A stretch of DNA of 64,000 nucleotides from Candidatus Nanoarchaeia archaeon (GTDB lineage: Archaea > Nanobdellota > Nanobdellia > Woesearchaeales > UBA525). Numbering within the stretch: the stretch's first letter is position 1; each line of letters starts with the position of its first letter. The stretch lies in the NCBI GenBank assembly GCA_028279755.1, contig JANQNB010000011.1, forward strand, positions 230,711-294,710, read 5' to 3'. Under the pieces are notes generated by a model that saw only the letters and a list, made by a program, of their open reading frames with translations, was not told the DNA's origin and ran no database searches. The position numbers and the translations under genes are program-made. This document shows, one piece after another, positions 16,172-24,536 of this stretch.

Positions 16172-17389
16172 GTGAGCGGCAGTCTTGCTGAATATATCGG
16201 TAGTCTGATCAATCAGGGCTATACTGAACCCCAGATTCGGGAGTATCTCCAGAAACAGAACTATCCCATGAGCATGATCGACGCCGCGTTCCAGGCGCTC
16301 AACCAAGGCGGCACGACAGGCCCGGCGCCAACGCAACCAAGCGCGCCGACATCCAATCCAGTCGTCGAGCAGCTCACCAGCTATCTTCGCACGTATCTGA
16401 GCCAGGGCTACCAGGCAACGCAGCTCGCAGCAACGCTCCAGCAGCAAGGATACAATCAAGCAGACATCGACGCAGCGATAGCAGCAGCGACCGGTCAGCA
16501 GACCGTGCGGCATGAGGTCCATTTTCCTGGGGCGACGATCATCAAGCTCGCATTCCTCTTCCTGCTTGTCGGCGGCATTGTCTACGGCGTCATGCTGCTC
16601 ACCGGCGGCGATGAACCAAGCCCAATTCCGATTCCTGGCGAGATGCGCCTGCTCGACGTCACCATGTCGCTGGAAGAGTATAATGTCAAGCCTGGCGACA
16701 AGGTACGCGCTGAAATCACAGTCACGAACATGGGCGACGCGGCAAAGTTCGACGTGGACCTCCGGTACGAACTCTACGACACAGACGGCATCCTGTTATG
16801 GAGCGAAGAAGAGACCAAAGCAGTGAGCACGAGCTTTGTCGACACGCAGGCGATCGCGCTCGACGAGGACACGCCGGAAGACACGTACGAGCTCAAGGTC
16901 GTGGCCACGTACGGCGGCGAGGCGCCGGCAACAGCGTCGCGACGCTTCACTGTCACCGAAGAGCCGGAGCCGGGTCCAGAACCCGGACCTGAACCAGGTC
17001 CAGAGCCAGGGCCTGGGCCGATCATTATCATCCCGGGCGAGCAGGACACGACAGTCGACGACGCAGTGGCAGAAGCAGAGCGCGGGAATGGCGCGCGCGC
17101 AGAACAGTTGTGCATGGGTATCACGAACCAGGCAAAGCGGGACAATTGCCTCACCAGAATCGTGATGATCGACAATGACGACACGCATTGCGACAAGATC
17201 ACGAGCGCGAGCGAGCGCGACGCGTGCTACATGGCTTTCATCATCGACGGCCGGTACGATCTCTGCGACAAGCTGACCGGGCAGGACAACAAGAACCTGT
17301 GCGAGAACCTGAAGCATCTCAGCCAATTAGAGATCCCGCCATTGGATGACGACGACGGCAGCATCGACGACTTCGCGACCCCGACCTAG
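16172..17389 (+). CDS. Membrane-anchored surface protein: UBA-like repeats, CARDB-like domain, EPGP linker, Cys repeats
   Basis: Protein of 405 residues in four parts. (1) Two ~36-residue helical repeats at the N-terminus, YIGSLINQGYTEPQIREYL and YLRTYLSQGYQATQLAATL, resembling UBA-like three-helix units. (2) A membrane helix (LAFLFLLVGGIVYGVMLL). (3) A CARDB/Ig-like domain (VTMSLEEYNVKPGDKVRAEI). (4) An EPGPEPGP linker and a Cys-rich end with three tandem C-x11-C units. So the repeats face the cytosol and the rest the outside. The GTG at 16172 is the only credible start after the TTTTTAAAT box at 16128-16136. It converges on the six-gene surface operon with 2 bp between stop codons. Function unknown. 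Confidence 0.82.
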   Translation: MSGSLAEYIGSLINQGYTEPQIREYLQKQNYPMSMIDAAFQALNQGGTTGPAPTQPSAPTSNPVVEQLTSYLRTYLSQGYQATQLAATLQQQGYNQADIDAAIAAATGQQTVRHEVHFPGATIIKLAFLFLLVGGIVYGVMLLTGGDEPSPIPIPGEMRLLDVTMSLEEYNVKPGDKVRAEITVTNMGDAAKFDVDLRYELYDTDGILLWSEEETKAVSTSFVDTQAIALDEDTPEDTYELKVVATYGGEAPATASRRFTVTEEPEPGPEPGPEPGPEPGPGPIIIIPGEQDTTVDDAVAEAERGNGARAEQLCMGITNQAKRDNCLTRIVMIDNDDTHCDKITSASERDACYMAFIIDGRYDLCDKLTGQDNKNLCENLKHLSQLEIPPLDDDDGSIDDFATPT

Positions 17390-17391
17390 CG

Positions 17392-19590
17392 CTACTCGAA
17401 ATGCGGCATTGCCTCGTCGATCCAGCGTCGGGAGAAGCTTTCTCCACCATCAAGGCCTTCCAGATCATTCAGGCAGAACGGTGGCGGCGCGACAAACACC
17501 GTGACGACAATCGTGTTGTGATGATAGAGCTCGTTCCTGCCGAGATGCCACAGCTGGGTCGCGTTCGTCAATTGCACACCACCCCATGGCGCTGGCTGAA
17601 TCTCGACCGGATCCTCAGGGATCAGGTTGCCTTCGACCTCCATGCAGCCTGCGGGAATGATATGGCCGTGGTCGTCGATGTAATGCGCCCGTACTTCATA
17701 GAGCCCGGGCACGAGCTTCACCATCGTCAGGTTGCTCGTGTTGCTCATCATCGCCATCGCGTTCACAAAACCCTCACCAAGCGTCATCGGCACCCGGGTC
17801 AGGGTCGCGAACACGCTCTCATGCCCTTCAAGCGGTTGCGCCGCGCCAAGGCCGAGCGCGCCAGTCACCGGGTTGCGCGATACCTGGCGTTTCTCGAACC
17901 GGATCTCTCGTTCGACAAACGGCTCGAGCGTGATGTCTGGCAAGCGTTGCGACTGGCCATTCCTGGTCGAGACCCGGAGGTTGAGGGTGTTATACCCTTC
18001 CTTCTCAGCCTTCAGCGTGCCGCCGAGGCATTGCGGCACTTCCTGATCCAGCTCTGCGTACATCCCATAGGTATCCAAGCTGCTATAGCCAGCACGGCAC
18101 GATGCATACAAACCGCAGGTGAAGCTGAACTGCACCTCTGACAATGGCTGATTGGTCTGGCCGTCGAAGGTGCGCACCTGGAGGCGCGATAATCGCTGGC
18201 TCGGATCGCACAGCAGGGTCTCGAGGCTCTCGTTGTGCGCGTAGCCCGGTTCGCCGCTTGGCGTGCCGTTCGTCGCGTTTGTCGACGGTGGCGGATCAGC
18301 GCCTGGGCCGGCCACTTCCCACGCGACGTTGTCATGCGTCCAGGGGATGGTGCCGCGGCCGAGCATCCATTCGACAAGGTTCTTGTTGTCGCGCAGGTTC
18401 GCCTCGAGCGCGAAGAGGAAGCTGATGTCAGTGCCGGCAGTGGCGTTCTGGTGCCGAATCTCGATGATGAACGGCGCGCTGACATCGTAGAAGAAGTCGT
18501 AGTAGTTCTGCTGGCGCGAGGGCACGAGCAGGATTCCGCCGGTTCGTTCAGTGCGTGGCTTGATCAATTGGTCTTCGCTCGGCCGGACATTCATGTAGAT
18601 CGGCAGGTTCGGGTAGAGGATGCTCACCCTGACGTCCTCGGCTGTCCAGAGGCTTTCGTTGAGCAGGTCCAGATATGTCGTGGTGAGGAAGCCCTGCACA
18701 TAGGGATCGCTCACGCTCGGTGGTGGCTGCACGCCCTGGGTCCGCATCACCTGCAAGGCCGGGGTCGTGCTGTAGAGGATCTGCCGGAACTTCTCCTGCA
18801 CTGCGAGGAGCGCCCAGATCTTCGGCGAGAAGCTCTCCTCATATCCCCCAAGGGGTGGCAGGTCAGCCTCGATGCCACTGTAGGCAGAGATGAGGTAGAG
18901 CATCCAGTTCTCGAGATATTGGGTCTCAGCCTGCTTTCGCGTCATCTCCCGCGCAAGATGATGATAGCGCAGGAAGGGGATCTCAACGTCGCTGATGAAC
19001 GTGGTGGCGAGCTGGCGGTTGTCGCCCTGCCGCATCTCGACCCGGCGGAGATACACGACCTCGACGCTCTCGTCGAACATCGTCACCTCAACGTCTTGTT
19101 CAGGGTCAGGCAGGACTTCGATGTTGGTGAACACGCCGAAGTTCAGGCATTCATGCAGGTGCTGCAGGACATATTTGCGGACCTGCTCCTGCATATGCTC
19201 GCGGCTGGGGATGAGCGTGACCAACGGACAGCTCGTGCACTGGTTCGGGCCGTGATAATAGAGGTAATACGGGATGGCGCTTTCCGGGTCGCCAGGGTGC
19301 AATTGGACAAGATCGGACTCTGTCGGCGCGATTGGGTTCAGGGTCAATGCTTCACCCACTTCATCCTGGTCAAGCGGGTCGAGATAGCCGCCGTGCAAGG
19401 CCATGCGTTTCAGCGCGTCCACTGTCGCGTCGTGGAGACAGCTCACCACTTGCGTCTGGACCGGCTGGAAATCCGCTGGCAGGATCTCCATCTCCGGCTG
19501 TGCTGGCTTTCGCAGCACGAAGAGGAGCGCGACGAGGATGAGGACGAGGATGCCGAGGATGACATACAGCGCGATCTGTCCTCTACGCAT
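17392..19590 (-). CDS. Class III signal-peptide protein B1 of the duplicated A-B module
   Basis: Large exported protein of 732 residues. The N-terminus MRRGQIALYVILGILVL has the arginine-glycine-glutamine site of archaeal type IV pilin-like (class III) signal peptides, with cleavage expected after Gly4. The rest is extracellular with several Cys pairs and Asn-x-Ser/Thr sites. It is a paralogue of the gene at 24533-26839: shared blocks include YLxxxxLxLISxYSG, FALEANLRDNK and LIKPRTERTGG. GGAGGTGGC precedes the ATG at 19590 and the start overlaps the upstream gene by 8 nt. Last gene of the operon. Pilin-like secretion is inferred from the signal; the function is undescribed to my knowledge. 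Confidence 0.85.
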   Translation of the reverse strand: MRRGQIALYVILGILVLILVALLFVLRKPAQPEMEILPADFQPVQTQVVSCLHDATVDALKRMALHGGYLDPLDQDEVGEALTLNPIAPTESDLVQLHPGDPESAIPYYLYYHGPNQCTSCPLVTLIPSREHMQEQVRKYVLQHLHECLNFGVFTNIEVLPDPEQDVEVTMFDESVEVVYLRRVEMRQGDNRQLATTFISDVEIPFLRYHHLAREMTRKQAETQYLENWMLYLISAYSGIEADLPPLGGYEESFSPKIWALLAVQEKFRQILYSTTPALQVMRTQGVQPPPSVSDPYVQGFLTTTYLDLLNESLWTAEDVRVSILYPNLPIYMNVRPSEDQLIKPRTERTGGILLVPSRQQNYYDFFYDVSAPFIIEIRHQNATAGTDISFLFALEANLRDNKNLVEWMLGRGTIPWTHDNVAWEVAGPGADPPPSTNATNGTPSGEPGYAHNESLETLLCDPSQRLSRLQVRTFDGQTNQPLSEVQFSFTCGLYASCRAGYSSLDTYGMYAELDQEVPQCLGGTLKAEKEGYNTLNLRVSTRNGQSQRLPDITLEPFVEREIRFEKRQVSRNPVTGALGLGAAQPLEGHESVFATLTRVPMTLGEGFVNAMAMMSNTSNLTMVKLVPGLYEVRAHYIDDHGHIIPAGCMEVEGNLIPEDPVEIQPAPWGGVQLTNATQLWHLGRNELYHHNTIVVTVFVAPPPFCLNDLEGLDGGESFSRRWIDEAMPHFE

Positions 19591-20569
19591 GGCTGCCACC
19601 TCCAAGCGAATCGAAAAGGTAACGTCCCCAGGCAAGGAAGACCACGAGCCAGGCAAGGGTCAGAAAGGCGTAGAGGCCCTGGCTCACGATGCTGGTGAGG
19701 GAGATCAGGCCGATGCCGATGAGCCAGGTGATCGCCATGGCAAGGAGGATGCTGAACAGGTCCCGCAGGAGCGGCCAGAGCGTGCTGGACTGGAAGCTCA
19801 GCAATAAGAGGGCGAGCAGGCCGGCAAGCACGATGAGCGTGAGCAGGGCGAGCAGCGCATTCCCCACAGGGGCAAGCAAGGAGCTCACCAAGGTGATGAG
19901 CGCGAGGAGTGTGAAGAGGAAAAGTTGCAATAAGGCGAGGCCTGCAAGGTAATGCCACCAAGGCGCTTTGGGAAATTTCTGCATCGCATAGCAGAGCGGA
20001 AGCACGACGCAGACAAGCCCGAGCAGTGAGAGGAACGCGATCGCGACTGGATAGGGATTCTGGATCAGCAGCAAGGGGATCACCAAGACAAAGGGTGCGA
20101 GGAAGAGCAGTGCAGTGACGATTAGGCGACGCCTGGCAATGCGCCACTCCCAACGCCGCTGCTGCAGGTTGTTCCACAACAGGCTCTTGGCTGCGACGTA
20201 GAGCACGAGGAAGACGAGGAGGCAGGCGATCGCGATCAGGACCACCTTGAACACGACCAGGTTGAGGTTCGGACGCAGGCCTTCCAACAGTGCCAGACGC
20301 TGGGGATCCGTCGGGTTGCTCGCTTCGAGCTGGGCGATCGCGCTCAGCACCGGGGCGAATGGGCGCGCGACCATGGTAGCAAACATTGCGTACACGCCGA
20401 ACAGCAGCATGCCGAGGAAGCCGAGCGCGACATCGATCCCGACATGCCCGAGGGTGCGCCAGTCCCAGACGCGTCGCCACGCGTGGACATAAACCGCGAG
20501 CTGTCGCTGCCAGTATGCCCGCAGTGTCTGTTTCCTCACCTTCTTTTTCTTGCTCATGTTCTTGCTCAT
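19583..20569 (-). CDS. Polytopic membrane protein of the surface operon
   Basis: Protein of 328 residues with a basic N-terminus (MSKNMSKKKKVRKQ) and about eight to nine hydrophobic helices. I recognise no transporter signature. The ATG at 20569 overlaps the preceding stop by 4 nt (ATGA) and its own stop overlaps the start of B1 by 8 nt, so it is translationally coupled on both sides. A longer in-frame extension to 20644 would overlap the preceding gene and is rejected. By position it may be the membrane platform for assembly or export of the class III signal-peptide proteins, comparable in place (not in sequence, as far as I can see) to TadC/FlaJ. Confidence 0.8.
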   Translation of the reverse strand: MSKNMSKKKKVRKQTLRAYWQRQLAVYVHAWRRVWDWRTLGHVGIDVALGFLGMLLFGVYAMFATMVARPFAPVLSAIAQLEASNPTDPQRLALLEGLRPNLNLVVFKVVLIAIACLLVFLVLYVAAKSLLWNNLQQRRWEWRIARRRLIVTALLFLAPFVLVIPLLLIQNPYPVAIAFLSLLGLVCVVLPLCYAMQKFPKAPWWHYLAGLALLQLFLFTLLALITLVSSLLAPVGNALLALLTLIVLAGLLALLLLSFQSSTLWPLLRDLFSILLAMAITWLIGIGLISLTSIVSQGLYAFLTLAWLVVFLAWGRYLFDSLGGGSHA

Positions 20570-21192
20570 GTGCTGTTCACATCGATGAATCCTGACAAGA
20601 GGTATTGCCAATCGCCAGTGTGATTTGTCAGTGTGTGCCGCCATCGCAGGCGCACTTGCCGGAGCTCGCCTGTCAAGGGAATGCAGGTATATATGTCAGG
20701 ATCGCACGGGAGCGGGATCGCGTAATAGCCGTCAGAAGCCCGTGACGAGCTGGCAGTATTACTCACCAGGGTATGGTTGATCCCGGCAGCGTTGTACAGT
20801 ATCACTTCGACATCATACGTGCCTTCATACGGCTGCATGTACCAGCCGACCTCATAATACATGCCAGGCGGACCAGTTCCTGAATCGTACGGACTCTTTT
20901 TCGCGAGCACGGTCACTGTGTCCCGATAGATCGGCGTGTTGAGCGAGACCTCGACGATGTTGTTCGCTGCCGGGTCAGCACCGTAGCTGCTTGTGAGCCC
21001 CTGGGTACACACCTCCACTTCCCACTGCGACACGCCATACCAGGGAAGGCCCAGATCCGATTGGTTCAGTTCTGTCACCCAAGAGAATTGAGGCTGGGTC
21101 AGTGGGCTTGTCAGCGTGACTGCGCCATTCGCTGTGACAAGCGCAGCCAGGCAGATCAGGAGGAGCATGGCAAGGAACGATCTACGAATCAA
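20566..21192 (-). CDS. Small secreted protein of the surface operon
   Basis: Protein of 208 residues with a Sec signal peptide (LIRRSFLAMLLLICLAALVTANG). The mature part is beta-rich, with NxS/T sites and Cys in EVEVCTQG, PCDPDIYTC. It starts at a TTG (21192) that overlaps the stop of A1 (TTGA) and is preceded by GGAGGTGGC, the same 9-nt ribosome site found before B1 and B2. Sandwiched between A1 and a polytopic protein, it likely belongs to the same surface structure. No family recognised. Confidence 0.8.
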   Translation of the reverse strand: MIRRSFLAMLLLICLAALVTANGAVTLTSPLTQPQFSWVTELNQSDLGLPWYGVSQWEVEVCTQGLTSSYGADPAANNIVEVSLNTPIYRDTVTVLAKKSPYDSGTGPPGMYYEVGWYMQPYEGTYDVEVILYNAAGINHTLVSNTASSSRASDGYYAIPLPCDPDIYTCIPLTGELRQVRLRWRHTLTNHTGDWQYLLSGFIDVNST

Positions 21193-24100
21193 AACAAGCC
21201 ACCTCCATCACCAGTGTCGTCAGGCTCGACCCCGTCGAGATCAGCGCAGAAATCGCTGCCAGTCGGCACAGCAGGGTTGCCTTCCCGCAGGCTGTCTGCG
21301 TATTCCTCAAGCTCGTTGAAATTGAGCGCGACGCCCACGAGACCGCAGACTGTCGCGATCAGGCCGCACATCAATGGATCCCACGCATCAACCTCATCGC
21401 CAGTGCATGTGCTGCTGCCAGCTGCGCGCGCGTCCGTGTACAATGGCGAGCAGACTTCTTCGTACGCCTTCACGACCAGCCAGCCGATCAGGGCCTGCAA
21501 GGCTGCATACCCGAGCTGAATGAGCAGGTTTTCCATCGCGCCGTGCTCGCGTGCCTGCGCGCTTTCGAGGTAGAGGCAGGATTGCGCAGCGTACTTCTGT
21601 TCGCAATGCGTGATCGGCATGCCAAGAGGTGCGCTTTCGCGGATGCAATCAAGTTCGATGCATTTGAGCATCTTCTCCTTACGCAGATTGTACAATTGTG
21701 CAGGGATGCAGAGCGCGTCGTAGCGCGTCGACCGGTAGGGGTTCACAATCCAGTCATCGCCAGGGATGGCATCGACAAAGGTTTGATAGTTAAGGAGTTG
21801 CTGCCCATACGGGGACATGCCCACTTGCTTTCGCGGCGTCAAGGTGAGCCTGTCAAGACCCAGATTGTATCCGGAGCTTGAACCGTCAAGCACTTCTGGA
21901 CTGAAATGATCTCCCAATTGAGACGGTGATTCATACGACACTTCGTAAGGTTGTTGGTCGCCATACCAGTTCGGAATCTCGCTGCCGTGCATCGCCCGCA
22001 TCTCCAAGCCGAAGCTCATCCATTCGCCAGCGTCGTAGAGCTTGCAGGTGTACAAGCCGCAGATCCATTTGATCAGGTAACCGATAGCTGACAGACCACC
22101 TTCTTTGCTGAAGGCTTTGATGAGGCCGACTGTGCCATCTGCGCCGCCGCCACTCACCCAGCCGACCGGCCAGATGTACGTGTTGACAAACTTGTGGAAG
22201 CCAGAGAAGAGTTTGTTCCCGAACTCCCACAAGCTCTCGCCGTCGTAGCCCCACGCTTCGAGGATGAGCGCGATCGCCCAGATGATGCCTTTGACGACCT
22301 GGATCACCTGATTGATCTTGCCCAACGCTTCTGCCATGCGGCAGATCTTGCCCAGGCTTTCATCGATGCTCGCCTTGCTCCCGATCTTGCCTTGCAGGCG
22401 GTTGATCTCGTCGACAAGCATGGCGTCCTTATCCAAGATCGCCTGGCCGGGATTGCCGATCTCGTCGCGCGTCAGGGGCAGCGCAACAGAGAGGTTCTCC
22501 TTCTCAGCCTGGGTATAGACGACATTGCCCCGTCGCATCGTGAAGTCGAGCGAGCAGTTCATGTCGACTGTGCCGTTGGGCCAGATGCTGGTGTAGTGGT
22601 AATGCGTCACCAGGACCGGCTTGGAGCTGAACTCGTTCATCAGATAGGTCGGACCCGCTATCTCTGGCGTACTGCACTGGATGCGCCGCACCTGGATGAC
22701 GGTCGCACCGCCAGTGACAGAAAGCGAGAGCGGCAGGACAACACGGAAGGGAACAAGCGAAGCGATCCGCTTGTCCACCAGCGGCAAGGTGCCAGTCGGC
22801 CTGACCGCAGTGATGAAATTCGGCGTGATCTCGGTTTCGGCCTCGCACACTTCCAGATTGCGGATCTCAAGCTCGCGCGTGTTGCCTGCCTCATCCCTAA
22901 GCACGAGGGGCACGTTCCCCTCAGTATAGACGCTCAAGAAGCTATTGATAGCCAGGTTGCAGACAAAGTTGCCGTCGCCAAGCGCTTCGCACACGGTCGT
23001 GACTGTGTCGCGGTCAGTCACTTCGCTCACATTCGCGGTGAGGTAGAGCCGCGGCGAGTAGGCATCATGAGCGTCGACTGTCACTGTCAGAGTCTGGCCA
23101 GCGACAGGACAGGCTGCGTCCATCGAGGGCTGGCCGATCACTTGCGGCACTTCGTTGTCGATGGTGAACTCCTTCTCGAGGATGCCCACGATGCGGTTGC
23201 CCAGGTCGTCCATCGAGGTCGGCAATACTTGCAAGGTCTGAACATCGCCGTTCCCGCCGGTCGCGTGCACAGTCGCAAGGCATTCCCACGCGTCGCCGCC
23301 AGTGTTGGTGCAGTTCCGCGCCGCCACTGTGCTGGTCCGGAGCTTGAAGAACAGACCGTTCCCGGCCATGCCGCCGGGCGCGTTGAGGAGCGCGAGCACG
23401 TCGTTCGCACCACGGGTCAGGAAGCAGGTGTCGCACCCATCTGGCCGGCCGAGGTAGGTGATGACTGGTTGCGTATTCTCGATCATCAAGGTCTTCGCTG
23501 CGCTGCCGGTTGCGGTGTTGCCGCTCGTGTCAGTCGCGGTGATGGTGATCATGATCGTCTCTTCCGCAGGGTTGAGCTTCAGGTTGGGGTATTCGCACTG
23601 GTGCACGCCGCCCTGGTCATTGCAGGTCATAGTGAGATCGGTGTATTGCGAGGCATGGCCCGGGTCGGCAGTGAGCGCGCTTGCGTCCACAGTGACGGTG
23701 TCGAGCGAGCGTTCCTCGACAGTGAAGCGCAAGGTGACCCTGATGTCGACATCGGTCGTGGTGCTGATGTGCTGGATGTCCTGCCCCGCCCTGAGCAATT
23801 CGAAGCTCACCGGCAGGCTCGGCGCGACAGTGTCAACCTCGCGCGTGATGACCTCGCTCGTGCCGGTATTGCCCAGGCGGTCGGTCGCGATCAGGAAGAT
23901 CTCGGTCTGGCCGCTCAGGCCCGCGGCTTCGCCGGTGATGATGCCGTTCGCCTGGCACTCGCCGCCGAAGTTCTCTGTCGCGACATTGTTCTGGTTGACG
24001 ATGAGCTGGAGCGTGTTCAAACCAGAGCAGAGCGGCACGGTCCCGCTCGACACGTCTGCGATGTCATAGGTCGCGCTCAGGCTGCTGCCAAGCTGTGCCA

Positions 24101-24536
24101 CCTGGATATTGTTGAACTGCGGCGGCAGGCCATCGACAGTGTACATCGCGGTCGTGAGCGGTGGAGAACCGCCTTCCTGTCGCAGGTTGAGCGTGTAGGT
24201 CCCTGGCGCCTGCCAGGTCTTGGGGAAGACGTAGGTGCAGTGGAAGCCGCCTGTATCTGCTGGCGTGCAGGTCAGGTTGATGCTGGTGCTCGCGCCGACA
24301 AGGCTGACCAGGTTCGAATCAGCGTAGACAGTCACGGTCGTGGTGTCGTTGGCCCGGCGGAACTCGGGGAGCTGGTCCTCGCCATACACTTCTGCCTGGA
24401 ACACTGCCTCTGCCCGCATCGAGAGCAGGGGAATCACGCCGAGGCTCATCACCAGGTAGATCATGAAGATCGCGAGTGGTTTCAGCCAGTGCTCGGGAAT
24501 CAGTCGTTCCGCATCCATCATGGTTCCTGCATTCAT
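21189..24536 (-). CDS. Giant Ig-like surface protein A1 of the duplicated A-B module
   Basis: Exported protein of up to 1115 residues. An N-terminal membrane helix (LAIFMIYLVMSLGVIPLL) is followed by at least four Ig-like domains, each opened by a hinge such as VDGLPPQF, VDTVAPSL, IENTQPVI, IDNEVPQV. Then comes an amphipathic/hydrophobic region (QVIQVVKGIIWAIALIL) and a Cys-rich C-terminal part with the spacing C-x4-C-x13-C-x8-C (21576-21662). The same spacing and neighbouring residues occur in A2. The ATG overlaps the B2 stop by 4 nt; ATGs at 24521 and 24518 with an AGGA site are alternatives. Likely a cell-surface scaffold or adhesin; partner B1/B2 by operon. Confidence 0.85.
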   Translation of the reverse strand: MNAGTMMDAERLIPEHWLKPLAIFMIYLVMSLGVIPLLSMRAEAVFQAEVYGEDQLPEFRRANDTTTVTVYADSNLVSLVGASTSINLTCTPADTGGFHCTYVFPKTWQAPGTYTLNLRQEGGSPPLTTAMYTVDGLPPQFNNIQVAQLGSSLSATYDIADVSSGTVPLCSGLNTLQLIVNQNNVATENFGGECQANGIITGEAAGLSGQTEIFLIATDRLGNTGTSEVITREVDTVAPSLPVSFELLRAGQDIQHISTTTDVDIRVTLRFTVEERSLDTVTVDASALTADPGHASQYTDLTMTCNDQGGVHQCEYPNLKLNPAEETIMITITATDTSGNTATGSAAKTLMIENTQPVITYLGRPDGCDTCFLTRGANDVLALLNAPGGMAGNGLFFKLRTSTVAARNCTNTGGDAWECLATVHATGGNGDVQTLQVLPTSMDDLGNRIVGILEKEFTIDNEVPQVIGQPSMDAACPVAGQTLTVTVDAHDAYSPRLYLTANVSEVTDRDTVTTVCEALGDGNFVCNLAINSFLSVYTEGNVPLVLRDEAGNTRELEIRNLEVCEAETEITPNFITAVRPTGTLPLVDKRIASLVPFRVVLPLSLSVTGGATVIQVRRIQCSTPEIAGPTYLMNEFSSKPVLVTHYHYTSIWPNGTVDMNCSLDFTMRRGNVVYTQAEKENLSVALPLTRDEIGNPGQAILDKDAMLVDEINRLQGKIGSKASIDESLGKICRMAEALGKINQVIQVVKGIIWAIALILEAWGYDGESLWEFGNKLFSGFHKFVNTYIWPVGWVSGGGADGTVGLIKAFSKEGGLSAIGYLIKWICGLYTCKLYDAGEWMSFGLEMRAMHGSEIPNWYGDQQPYEVSYESPSQLGDHFSPEVLDGSSSGYNLGLDRLTLTPRKQVGMSPYGQQLLNYQTFVDAIPGDDWIVNPYRSTRYDALCIPAQLYNLRKEKMLKCIELDCIRESAPLGMPITHCEQKYAAQSCLYLESAQAREHGAMENLLIQLGYAALQALIGWLVVKAYEEVCSPLYTDARAAGSSTCTGDEVDAWDPLMCGLIATVCGLVGVALNFNELEEYADSLREGNPAVPTGSDFCADLDGVEPDDTGDGGGLF

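Noticed and set aside
16950..17020. DNA tandem repeat or CRISPR-like array in gene 16172-17389
   Set aside because: The repetition is the coding of an EPGP linker; units are 12 nt and degenerate, without spacers.
18235..19698. Plus-strand frame of 487 codons
   Set aside because: Antisense of B1; no start context and no domain character.
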